From: Candidatus Methylacidiphilales bacterium
GTDB taxonomy: Bacteria > Verrucomicrobiota > Verrucomicrobiia > Methylacidiphilales > CAZTYG01
Assembly (NCBI GenBank): GCA_033875315.1
Contig: JANRJG010000032.1
Span: forward strand, 1 to 64,000
DNA length: 64,000 nt
Reading direction: 5' to 3'
This document shows positions 1 through 7,743 of the stretch, in pieces (within the stretch, counting starts at the first letter, position 1; each line of letters opens with the position of its first letter). The notes under the pieces are model-generated. The model ran no database searches. It was given only the letters and a program-made list of their open reading frames with translations, and was not told the origin of the DNA. The translations under genes were made by a program, and so were the position numbers.

Positions 1-15
1 GGCTTTTTGGCCCCA

Positions 16-135
16 GCCCGGAGGGTGATGGCGGCACCTGCCCGCCCCCTTCGTCGTCCCTTCCTTGCGTATCTCGTCCCGATATGCGCGGTCACTCCTC
101 CTCGGGCCCGGGCAGGTGGCACTCATCACGCGGGC
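16..135. other. Long imperfect hairpin, possible structured RNA
   Basis: The first 372 bases hold no convincing gene. They contain a long interrupted stem: 16-20 pairs with 131-135, 25-30 with 124-129, and the ten bases 35-44 pair perfectly with 109-118. A smaller hairpin lies near 69-90 at the tip. On the minus strand the internal loops are strongly purine-rich. This is larger than an ordinary terminator and resembles a 6S-type or riboswitch-type RNA, but no known family motif was recognised and the strand is uncertain. The element may extend beyond the left window edge. Confidence 0.35.
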
Positions 136-372
136 CACGGGAGTTATCCGGATGCGCTCTAAGGACTGCCGTTTGAATCTGATGTTTTGAGGCATCGCAC
201 ACTTTCCTCATTCAACGTTGCCTCAGCACTGGTGGAATGGCCCGTCCTGCAGCGCCAAACGCGACCCATCAGACTAGCCCCCAAGAAGCCACCTTCATAT
301 TTGCCCAGGCAAAGCCCATAATTGCTACGGCATTAAACTTTACACAGACCTGCCGGCGACTAACGTATTGCG

Positions 373-1470
373 ATGAAGTTAGGCAGGGTTTTTCTGATGC
401 TTTCTTGGCTCTGTGCCCTTGCAGACATCCAGGCGGCCTCGGTTTATCGGGGCTCGCAGTACTTGCTGGTGTCTCCTGTCTCGCCCAAAACCTACGGAGA
501 TGCCCCTTTTTCCCTCAATGTCCAAGCCAGCTCCGGCCTTCCCGTGGTCTTGACCCTGGTCAGCGGGCCTGCCGCACTGAGCGGAAACCAGACCGTCACC
601 CTGACCGGAGCCGGGGTGGTTCGTATCCGTGCCAGCCAGGCGGGTAATGCCGACCTCAAGCCCGTGGTTCGCGACGTGCAGTTCGCGGTCAAACCCGCCC
701 TCCTGACCGCCACCGCAGACAACCAGTGGATCTACGTCGGCGCCGCCCTCCCGGCATTCACCGTTTCCTACTCGGGCTTTGTCAACGGAGACGGGCCTTC
801 GGTATTGACGACCGTGCCGCGGGCCACCTGTAAGGCCAAGAACACCAGTGCCGCCGGAAATTTCCCCATCCAACTTTCCCAGACCAAGGCCGCGAATTAC
901 CTCTGCAAGTCGGTCAGTGGGACGCTCTCTATCCGGTCTTCCTCAAGCGGTTCCGGCTCGTTTTCCGGCGGGTCTTTATCGTTAGGTTCCGGCTCGCTTT
1001 CCGGTGCGACTTTATTAATCAATCCGGGATCTGGTGTAGGCTCTATAATCAAACAGGGCAACTCAACCCTGAACTTATCCGGAAACTTGACCGTCAACAG
1101 TGGCTCTCTCGTTGTGGGTGGAACCACGAGCCTTACCTCTACATTCACCACCCATTTCGTGTACGGCGCAGGCGTCTCTGGCATCCTGACGATCGCAAGT
1201 CAATCGGTTCCCGCCGGTCGGGATGCGGTCTTCTTGGTGCCCACCGTCGGTCTTTCGAGCCTGCCGGTCACCTACCAATGGCAAATCTCTACCGACCAGG
1301 GCGGCACTTGGACTGATCTTTTGGAAAACGCGACTTACACCGGAGTGCAGACAGCGACATTGACCGTCCGGGGAGTCGACCCCTTGATGAACGGTCACCG
1401 CTTCAAATGCCGGCTCACCGGGACCCAACTCATCACCAGCTCAGCCTTCCTGACCGTGCAGTCACCGTGA
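373..1470 (+). CDS. Secreted MBG/Ig-like repeat protein
   Basis: This 365-residue protein begins with a signal peptide of about 22 residues (hydrophobic core FLMLSWLCALA, likely cut after IQA). Residues 30-105 and 108-187 resemble MBG-type beta-sandwich domains; KTYGDAPF matches the characteristic YGD start. A Ser/Gly-rich linker follows at about 189-220. Next comes a short stretch (TLNLSGNLTVNSGSLVVGG) like autotransporter-associated repeats, then a C-terminal Ig-like domain at about 270-362 with a YQWQ strand. No sorting tail or anchor was seen. It is probably an extracellular or cell-surface protein; its ligand is unknown. Confidence 0.7.
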   Translation: MKLGRVFLMLSWLCALADIQAASVYRGSQYLLVSPVSPKTYGDAPFSLNVQASSGLPVVLTLVSGPAALSGNQTVTLTGAGVVRIRASQAGNADLKPVVRDVQFAVKPALLTATADNQWIYVGAALPAFTVSYSGFVNGDGPSVLTTVPRATCKAKNTSAAGNFPIQLSQTKAANYLCKSVSGTLSIRSSSSGSGSFSGGSLSLGSGSLSGATLLINPGSGVGSIIKQGNSTLNLSGNLTVNSGSLVVGGTTSLTSTFTTHFVYGAGVSGILTIASQSVPAGRDAVFLVPTVGLSSLPVTYQWQISTDQGGTWTDLLENATYTGVQTATLTVRGVDPLMNGHRFKCRLTGTQLITSSAFLTVQSP

Positions 1471-1539
1471 TGGCGGTCCGTCCATGGCCTTGAATTTTTC
1501 AAGGCATTCACACCTTCTTTATTCAACTTTGCCGCGGGG

Positions 1540-1656
1540 CCAGCTTGATTTCCCGTCCTTTCCAGAATCAGCTCACGGTCCAGCTCGTAGAAAAAAGTTC
1601 GTCTCTCGGCGATCCCCGTGGCGCATGAGGTGGTAGTAGGCCCCGGCATATTCCAC
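1540..1656 (-). pseudogene. Remnant of REP-associated tyrosine transposase (RAYT)
   Basis: On the minus strand 1656-1591 encodes VEYAGAYYHLMRHGDRRETNFF. This closely follows the conserved N-terminus of Y1-type RAYT transposases (consensus roughly RIEYPGAYYHVMNRGNRRE). The match continues after a one-base frame change as YELDRELILERT (1589-1554), equivalent to the DRExFLETL segment, and then decays. The catalytic HUH and tyrosine regions are absent. The fragment begins exactly where the adjacent palindromic element starts at 1657, as expected for a transposase associated with REP-like repeats. Confidence 0.7.
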
Positions 1657-1797
1657 TCTAGAGCATTTTGCATTTAATCTGCCACTCGTTCTCGTGCTCT
1701 TTCTCATTCTCGTGCTCTCTGAATGGGAGAGAACGTGCACGAGAGCGAGTAAGAGAAACGAGTTAAAACCACTGCTAATTAAACGCAAAGCGCTGTA
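1657..1797. repeat. REP-like palindromic element, copy A1
   Basis: The element is an imperfect palindrome of about 140 bases. Its outer arms are inverted copies (TAGAGCATTTTGCATTTAAT at the left; the right end reads GCGCTTTGCGTTTAAT in reverse complement). The inner arms are CT-rich and GA-rich. A 35-base GA-rich segment at 1727-1761 matches 4932-4966 with one difference. It lies next to a decayed RAYT gene. The rest of the 1471-2057 gap shows no gene. Confidence 0.75.
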
Positions 1798-2057
1798 GTT
1801 TGGCGCGCCATGTGTTTCGCCCTGCCCGCATCACAAACCTAGGTCAATGCTCGGATTCACGGGCTGCCACCCCCACCCCACGGACCCGCCATTGAACCCG
1901 ACCGAGGGTTACCGGGAGACCCCGGCGGAAAATTCGGCGGCGCGGGCTGTAGGCAGCTTTAGGCCGCGAGCGAATGGATCAATCATCGTCATCTGTCTAA
2001 ATTGGAATGGCCCTCGTTTACGTGGGGTCAACGCAGCATGACCCTGCCTGACGGACC

Positions 2058-2636
2058 TTAAATCCTCTCGAGAATGAAATTCCGGATTTCGCGACTGGTC
2101 CTCTCCCAATCGGATTCAAGGCCGGTGGCATTCAAGCCCGTAGCCACCCATCCCCCGGCGAGCCATCCTGGCTGCGCATTCGATCCTCCCGTAGTCTTGA
2201 ATGTGGCAACTGGCGAAGTGCTGGAAAAAGATAAATCGTAGATCCGCACAATCGTCTCGACTTTGGTCCCGCCAGCGCCGAATCCGACCCCCATCCGCAA
2301 GGCACGACTGCCCTGATTCACGCGGGTAAATTCACCACTGATGAGCATCCCAGAGGTGGGTAACGTATCCGGAGTGGCGTAAGTGGGGGCCACCTCAGGG
2401 AGGCGTTCGATCATCATGCGTTGCAATTCAAGGCTGGCATTAGTCTTGAAAACCTCCAAATCGTTGCCAGCTCGGTCGACCTTCCAGATCCCTTTTGTGT
2501 GGTCGAACTGACTCACGTAGATGGCCGCAGGACGGCTGAGTGGCTGCGTGGTTTGCACGGATCGTTCGTCAACTTTGACGGATGCACAGCTTGTGAGTAT
2601 GAAGCACAGTCCTAGGGCGGTCGGGAGATATTTCAT
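2058..2636 (-). CDS. DUF4410-like lipoprotein
   Basis: The 192-residue product starts MKYLPTALGLCFILTSCAS, a lipoprotein signal with lipobox LTSC, so it should be lipid-anchored in the envelope. The ATG at 2636 is preferred over an in-frame start eight codons upstream because the signal peptide begins there. The body carries the motif GSRALRMGVGFGAGGTKVE followed by a beta-strand-rich segment, typical of DUF4410 proteins. Those are small envelope proteins of unknown function. The gene is divergent from mnmG, separated by 276 bases that hold both promoters. Confidence 0.65.
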   Translation of the reverse strand: MKYLPTALGLCFILTSCASVKVDERSVQTTQPLSRPAAIYVSQFDHTKGIWKVDRAGNDLEVFKTNASLELQRMMIERLPEVAPTYATPDTLPTSGMLISGEFTRVNQGSRALRMGVGFGAGGTKVETIVRIYDLSFSSTSPVATFKTTGGSNAQPGWLAGGWVATGLNATGLESDWERTSREIRNFILERI

Positions 2637-2912
2637 AAAGGGGGGATTCAAGGGTTCCAACGTGAAGCAGGCTCAGTTTGAGCGCTTAACCTATCCAATT
2701 CTCCCAATCAAGGCAAGGCAAGACAACCCACGGGACCGAAGATGAAATAGAGGGTCGACCCTCGAGGGCCTGCCATGCGCCAGGCTAACAAAGCGATACC
2801 GCCTTGTGCGTTTGCCCGAAACGGGATTCTTAGTGCTGTGGTCTGTTTGTGCTGCGCACCGTATACCTTGGCCCTTGGCGGAATGGCGCTGTTGGTTTAG
2901 GTTATCTCCCTC

Positions 2913-4793
2913 ATGTTCACCCATCCAGAGCATTACGACGTCGTGGTCGCGGGCGCGGGGCACGCGGGCTGCGAGGCGGCGCTGGCGGCGGCCCGGATGG
3001 GGTGTCGCACACTGATGCTGACCATGAACCTGGACACCATCGCCCAGATGAGTTGCAACCCGGCCATCGGCGGCCTGGCCAAGGGCCACCTGGTCCGGGA
3101 GATCGACGCCCTCGGCGGGGAGATGGGCCTGAACACCGACGCCACCGGCATCCAGTTCCGCATGCTCAACGCCTCCAAGGGCCCGAGCGTCCGCGCCCCT
3201 CGGGCTCAAGCCGATAAGAAGGCCTACCAATTCCGGATGAAGCACACCCTGGAACAGCAGGAAAACCTCGACCTGCAACAGGGCCTGATCAGTCAGTTGG
3301 AAGTGGAAGACGGTCGAGTGGTAGCCGTGCAGACCCCGATGGGCGTGCGGTATCACACCCGCACGGTGGTCATCACCACCGGGACTTTCCTTCGCGCCCT
3401 CATGCACGTCGGTTTGCGCAACGCCCAGGGGGGCCGGATGGGCGACGGCGTCAGCGGCTTTTCCGACTGCCTGCGCGAACTTGGCTTCCAAGTCGAGCGC
3501 CTGAAGACCGGCACACCTCCGCGGCTGAATGGCCGGACGATCAACTTCGCCGGTCTCCAGCGCCAGGACGGCGACACCCCTCCCCCCTCCTTCAGCTACC
3601 TGGCCGATACGATCGAAAAAGGCCCGCAGGACCTCTTCACGTTGAACTCGTGGAAGAAGGACCCGGCATTGTTCCACGTGGAACATCGCCCCTGCTGGAT
3701 CACCCACACCAACGCCCGCACGGCCGAGATCATCCGGGCCAACCTCGATCAGTCGCCGCTCTACTGCGGGATCATCCAAGGCATCGGTCCCCGTTACTGT
3801 CCCTCGATCGAAGACAAGATCGTCCGTTTTGCCGACAAGGCCAGCCACCAGGTCTTCCTCGAACCCGAGGGGCTGCACACGGCGGAGTATTACATCAACG
3901 GCTGTTCGACCAGCCTGCCCATCGAGGCCCAGTATGGCTTCATCCGTTCGATTCCCGGATTGGAGCATGTCGAGATCATCCGTCCGGGTTATGCGGTGGA
4001 GTATGACTTCTGCCCGCCGACCCAACTGCATCCCACCCTGGAAACGAAACCCGTGGGCGGGCTCTACTTTGCCGGTCAAATCAACGGCACCTCGGGCTAC
4101 GAAGAAGCGGCGGCGCAGGGCCTGATGGCCGGAATCAACGCCGCCCTCCAGGTGCAAGGAAAGGCCCCACTGATCCTGGGTCGCCACCAGGCCTACATCG
4201 GGGTCTTGATCGACGACCTCGTGACCAAGGGCACCAAGGAGCCGTATCGCATGTTCACCTCGCGGGCCGAATACCGGCTCCTCCTGCGCCAAGACAACGC
4301 CGACCTCCGCCTGAGCGAAATCGGGGCCGGGATCGGCCTGGCCACGCCCGAGCGCTTGTCCCGCACCCAGGCCAAAGCCCGGGCCATCGATGACCTCAAA
4401 GCCCGGCTGGAAGCCACCCGCAAAGATGGCCAAAGCCTGGCCCACTGGCTGAAGAAGCCCGACTTCACTTGGGCCGATCTACCCGAAATGTTCCACGTGG
4501 AACCTTCCGAGATTGCCGAGCAGGTGCAGACGGACATCAAGTATGCCGGCTACATTCAACGCGAGATGGGGATCATCGAACGGACACGTGGGATGGAGGA
4601 CCGGGCGATTCCCGACTGGGTGGACTACGACCAGATCCAGGGTTTGAAGACGGAGGCACGGATCAAGCTGAAGGAGATCCGCCCGGCGTCGTTCGGCCAG
4701 GCTTCGCGCATTTCCGGGATCAACCCGACCGACCTTTCCATCCTGGCCATCTGGGTCAAGCGGGGGCGGCCCGAGGCGACCCCGATTTCTTGA
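2913..4793 (+). CDS. mnmG: tRNA uridine-5-carboxymethylaminomethyl modification enzyme MnmG
   Basis: MnmG (GidA) works with MnmE to place carboxymethylaminomethyl groups on the wobble uridine of certain tRNAs, using FAD and NADH. The 626-residue length equals the family norm. The FAD-binding GAGHAGCEAA motif lies at residues 14-23 and SCNPAIGG at 47-54. KTGTPPRL, PCWITHTN, GPRYCPSIEDK and GTSGYEEAAAQG follow in family order. Two short inserts, FHVEH near residue 254 and FHVEP near 527, are encoded by parS-like palindromes. The usual neighbours rsmG, parA and parB are not adjacent. Confidence 0.97.
   Translation: MFTHPEHYDVVVAGAGHAGCEAALAAARMGCRTLMLTMNLDTIAQMSCNPAIGGLAKGHLVREIDALGGEMGLNTDATGIQFRMLNASKGPSVRAPRAQADKKAYQFRMKHTLEQQENLDLQQGLISQLEVEDGRVVAVQTPMGVRYHTRTVVITTGTFLRALMHVGLRNAQGGRMGDGVSGFSDCLRELGFQVERLKTGTPPRLNGRTINFAGLQRQDGDTPPPSFSYLADTIEKGPQDLFTLNSWKKDPALFHVEHRPCWITHTNARTAEIIRANLDQSPLYCGIIQGIGPRYCPSIEDKIVRFADKASHQVFLEPEGLHTAEYYINGCSTSLPIEAQYGFIRSIPGLEHVEIIRPGYAVEYDFCPPTQLHPTLETKPVGGLYFAGQINGTSGYEEAAAQGLMAGINAALQVQGKAPLILGRHQAYIGVLIDDLVTKGTKEPYRMFTSRAEYRLLLRQDNADLRLSEIGAGIGLATPERLSRTQAKARAIDDLKARLEATRKDGQSLAHWLKKPDFTWADLPEMFHVEPSEIAEQVQTDIKYAGYIQREMGIIERTRGMEDRAIPDWVDYDQIQGLKTEARIKLKEIRPASFGQASRISGINPTDLSILAIWVKRGRPEATPIS
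3670..3685. promoter_or_regulatory. parS: parS-like site 1 inside mnmG
   Basis: TGTTCCACGTGGAACA is a perfect 16-base palindrome and fits the ParB-binding parS consensus (TGTTNCACGTGNAACA). ParB-parS complexes direct chromosome segregation and are normally near the origin. The site is read through in frame as LFHVEH, at a point where MnmG proteins vary in length just before the conserved PCWITHTN motif. Confidence 0.85.
4489..4504. promoter_or_regulatory. parS: parS-like site 2 inside mnmG
   Basis: TGTTCCACGTGGAACC matches site 1 at 15 of 16 positions, 819 bases downstream in the same gene. It encodes MFHVEP in the variable C-terminal part of MnmG. A second near-perfect copy within one gene makes chance unlikely and supports a segregation function. 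Confidence 0.8.
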
Positions 4794-4864
4794 GCAAGGG
4801 TTCACCGCGAGCGGATGCCGTGAGGCTCGCGCAGAGGCGCTGAGACGCTGAGACGCTGAGGGAA

Positions 4865-5003
4865 AAAGCGTTTTGCGCTTAATCTGCTAATCGTTCTCTT
4901 ACTCTTACTCTTTCTCATTCTCTCATGGATGGAGAGAACGAGCACGAGAGCGAGTAAGAGAAACGATTGGGAATTGCCGCCCATTGAATGGGAAGCGCTC
5001 TAG
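4865..5003. repeat. REP-like palindromic element, copy A2
   Basis: This is the second copy of the element at 1657-1797. It shares the left end (AGCGTTTTGCGCTTAATCTGC), the CT-rich arm, a 35-base GA-rich arm at 4932-4966 with one mismatch, and a right end GAAGCGCTCTAG that inverts the start of copy A1. It fills most of the gap between mnmG and the convergent SPFH gene. Upstream, 4800-4862 carries a hairpin (GCGAGC/GCTCGC, 4807-4830) and short CGCTGAGA tandem repeats that could act as the mnmG terminator. Confidence 0.7.
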
Positions 5004-5012
5004 AAGCAGCCG

Positions 5013-5822
5013 TCAACGCAGCGGCAGGATGATGTTCGATCCACCCTGACCGGTGACCACGCTTTGGGGGGTCTTGCCGTCCCATTTCTTGACGATTTCC
5101 AAGTCGATGACGCGGGGGGAATTGGCCAGGGCTTCGCCCTTGATCTTGACCGATTCGGCTTCGGCCTTGGCGTTGACGAGGGTGATCTCGGCTTCCTTGC
5201 GGGCCTTCTGAAGTTCATACTCTTTGGCCAGGGCCTGCTGCTCGGTGACTTGCTTGAGTTCGATCGCGCGCTCGAGTTCGTCGGTGAGATCGATGTTGGT
5301 GATCGGGATGTCGCGCACGTCGATGAGTCCGGCCAGTTCCTGTTGAACCTTGCCGAGGACGGTCTGTTTGATCTTCTCGCGGCTCTTGACCAACTCTTCG
5401 GCCTTGTAGAGGGCGGTCACTTGCTTGACCGCTTCCTGGACGCGGGGTTCGACCAAAGTGGCGTAGGGATTGCCGGCGTATTGTTGAAAGAGTTCGACCA
5501 CCTTGGTTTCCGGGATGCGGTAGAGCACGGCGTAGGAAACCTGCACCGTTTGCAGGTCGGAGCTGAAACTGGAGGCGGTGCCGCCCTGGGTGATTTGCTG
5601 CACCGGCATCTTGATGATGGATTCCATGAACGGCTTCTTGAAGGTCAAGCCCTCGCCGCGGGCCACCGGATCCACCTTGCCCAGAGTCACGGAAACGCCG
5701 CGATGGCCCGGTGGGACAATACTCCAGCAGCCGAAAAGCAACAACAGTCCCAAAAACAAAAGGCCCAACACGCCGAAGGCCCCAAATCCCAGCATCGTCC
5801 GTCCATTATCTTCATAGCTCAT
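5013..5822 (-). CDS. SPFH/Band 7 (prohibitin-like) membrane protein
   Basis: The 269-residue protein has one N-terminal membrane segment (about residues 11-33) followed by a Band 7/SPFH domain (VPPGHRGVSVTLGKVD, about 36-200). A charged helical stretch at about 190-240 is rich in Ala, Glu and Lys (YELQKARKEAEITLVNAKAEAE) and probably forms coiled coil. Prohibitin-like proteins oligomerise on the membrane and often modulate FtsH-type proteases. The start is supported by an AAGGAG sequence seven bases upstream. It is the last of three minus-strand membrane-protein genes; whether they form an operon is uncertain. Confidence 0.9.
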   Translation of the reverse strand: MSYEDNGRTMLGFGAFGVLGLLFLGLLLLFGCWSIVPPGHRGVSVTLGKVDPVARGEGLTFKKPFMESIIKMPVQQITQGGTASSFSSDLQTVQVSYAVLYRIPETKVVELFQQYAGNPYATLVEPRVQEAVKQVTALYKAEELVKSREKIKQTVLGKVQQELAGLIDVRDIPITNIDLTDELERAIELKQVTEQQALAKEYELQKARKEAEITLVNAKAEAESVKIKGEALANSPRVIDLEIVKKWDGKTPQSVVTGQGGSNIILPLR

Positions 5823-5857
5823 ATGTAACTCCTTGATGTTGTGTAATTAAGAATGGT

Positions 5858-6568
5858 TCACGGGCCGGGGGCGGCCAGGTCGGGCAGGGGAATGGCCATT
5901 TCGTCCCGGGGCCGGAAACTTTGCACCAACCAGTCGATGGCCCAGTCCACCGCCGCCGCACCACCCCAGGCGATGAGGGCAAACAGGGCCACGGTGATCA
6001 GGAAAAAGATCAACCCAACCAATGCGGTGACCCCATCGTGTTCCACCATGGCACAAGCCAGCAGGACCACGGTAAAGGCCGGGAAGACGTTGGTGAAGGG
6101 GATGGGCAGGGGGAGCATGAGGAGGAACCCACAGATGGCGATCATGCCCCCGGCCACGCGGCGGCCCGGTTCGTGATCCATGATCCAATGCAAGCGCGAG
6201 CCCATCAGCGTTTCCAACATCGACAACACCCCGGCGACCGAACGCAGCAGCGGGCCGAAGATGCGGGGCGAAACCCGGTGCCCGGCGATGACCCCAGGGA
6301 GATTCTCGCTCTGGCGGAAGAGCGAACGGAAACCCAGGATCATGATGGCAAAACCGAAAGGGGTGGAGAGTCCGGGCATGGGGACCGGGAGGCAGAACGG
6401 CAGGGCCAGGACCACCAAGAACAGGCACATCCCGCGACCTTGGAGCAGGCGGGAAACCTCGCCCAGGGTGACATCGCCTTCCTTGCAGGCCGCGGCCAAG
6501 GCACGCACTTGGGCCGAAAGTCGCTGCCCACCCAGGATCACCGGCGCGTTCGGAAGGGGTGATTCCAT
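5858..6568 (-). CDS. ExoD-family membrane protein
   Basis: The 236-residue integral membrane protein resembles the ExoD exopolysaccharide-synthesis family. It has a conserved N-terminal soluble part (LGEVSRLLQGRGMCLFLVVLALPFCLPVP, about 36-64), the PMPGLSTPFG segment, and three to four hydrophobic helices toward the C-terminus. ExoD of rhizobia affects exopolysaccharide production and alkaline tolerance, but the molecular function is unknown. It lies between the SPFH and TerC genes on the same strand with gaps under 50 bases, so co-transcription is plausible. Confidence 0.8.
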   Translation of the reverse strand: MESPLPNAPVILGGQRLSAQVRALAAACKEGDVTLGEVSRLLQGRGMCLFLVVLALPFCLPVPMPGLSTPFGFAIMILGFRSLFRQSENLPGVIAGHRVSPRIFGPLLRSVAGVLSMLETLMGSRLHWIMDHEPGRRVAGGMIAICGFLLMLPLPIPFTNVFPAFTVVLLACAMVEHDGVTALVGLIFFLITVALFALIAWGGAAAVDWAIDWLVQSFRPRDEMAIPLPDLAAPGP

Positions 6569-6616
6569 TCACCACCACTAGCTAAGAAAAGCCAACAGGC
6601 GAGGGGAAAGAAATCC

Positions 6617-7636
6617 TCACGCGGTCGACTTCTCCCCGGCCGCTTTCCAGAGCGAGAAAGCGATCGAGCCACCGATGAGCAGCACGATGATGCCGAGCGA
6701 CCAGGTGATCGGGAACTTGCCGTCGAAGGCGGCGTTCAACCAGACCATCTTGAGGCCCACGAACACCAGGACCAGACCCAGGCCGTATTTGAGGTAGCGG
6801 AACTTGTGCACGACACCGGCGAGCATGAAATACATGGCCCGCAGACCGAGGATGGCAAAGATGTTCGAGGTGAAGACGATGAGCGGTTCCTTGGTGATGG
6901 CGAAGATGGCCGGGACCGAATCGACGGCGAAGACGATGTCGGAAAACTCGATGAAAGCCAGGGCGACAAAGAGCGGGGTGGCGAAGAGCTTGCCGGCTAG
7001 GCGGACGAAAAACTTCTGACCGTGGTATTCCGGCGTGACGGGCAGGATTTTTTTCAGCAACCGGATGACGATGTTTTTTTCCGGGTCGATGGGCTTTTCC
7101 GGGGCGAAGAGGATCTTGATCCCGGTGGCGATGAGGAAGACGCCGAAGAGCACGACAACCCAGTGGTATTGCATCAGCATGCTGCCCAGACCGATGAAGA
7201 TGGTGCGGAACAACAGGGCCCCGAGGATGCCGAAGAAGAGGACGCGGTGCTGGTATTTGGGCGGGACGGCGAAGAACGTGAAGACCACGACGAAGACGAA
7301 GATGTTGTCGACGGCGAGGGATTTTTCCACGATGTAGCCGGTGAGGAATTCCAAGCCGACCTGCTTGGCGGCCGCGGCGGCGTCGAATCCCGGGATGGCC
7401 AGCAAACGGGCGTCCTGGGCGAATTTCCAATCGGCGTAAAAATAGAAAAGCGCGTTGAAGACCAGCGCCAGACCGATCCAGATCACCGTCCAAACGGCGG
7501 ATTCCTTGAAGCTGACCTCATGGGCCTCGCGGTGGAAGACCCCCAGGTCCAAGGCCAGCATGGCAAAGACAAAGAGGGTGAAGAGTCCATAGAACCACCA
7601 GTAGTCGGCGAAGGGGAACAGATAGTAATCAGTCAC
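6617..7636 (-). CDS. TerC-family (Alx/YjbE-type) membrane protein
   Basis: About nine transmembrane helices, the motif ALDLGVFHREAHEVSFKES near the start and a later EFSDIVFAVDSVPAI segment identify a TerC protein of the Alx type. These are implicated in metal ion (often manganese) export and pH or tellurite tolerance. The GTG at 7636 (VTDYYLFPF) gives 339 residues and is preferred to an upstream TTG at 7672. No manganese riboswitch was recognised upstream. It is divergent from the symporter gene, with about 107 bases between starts. Confidence 0.9.
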   Translation of the reverse strand: MTDYYLFPFADYWWFYGLFTLFVFAMLALDLGVFHREAHEVSFKESAVWTVIWIGLALVFNALFYFYADWKFAQDARLLAIPGFDAAAAAKQVGLEFLTGYIVEKSLAVDNIFVFVVVFTFFAVPPKYQHRVLFFGILGALLFRTIFIGLGSMLMQYHWVVVLFGVFLIATGIKILFAPEKPIDPEKNIVIRLLKKILPVTPEYHGQKFFVRLAGKLFATPLFVALAFIEFSDIVFAVDSVPAIFAITKEPLIVFTSNIFAILGLRAMYFMLAGVVHKFRYLKYGLGLVLVFVGLKMVWLNAAFDGKFPITWSLGIIVLLIGGSIAFSLWKAAGEKSTA

Positions 7637-7743
7637 GGGCGGGCAACGTAGCGGGGGCGATAGGAACGTCAAGGGCCCAAGTGCCGAATTTATCTCCCCA
7701 CAAACCGCGTGACCGCAAGGGGGGAAACGATATCCTGCACCGC

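Noticed and set aside
2691-4445. A 584-codon open frame antisense to mnmG
   Set aside because: High GC content leaves long open antisense frames; the product resembles no family, while the forward frame is clearly MnmG.
4800-4862. A possible third copy of element B (TTCACCGCGA start)
   Set aside because: Only about ten bases match and the rest is different short tandem sequence.
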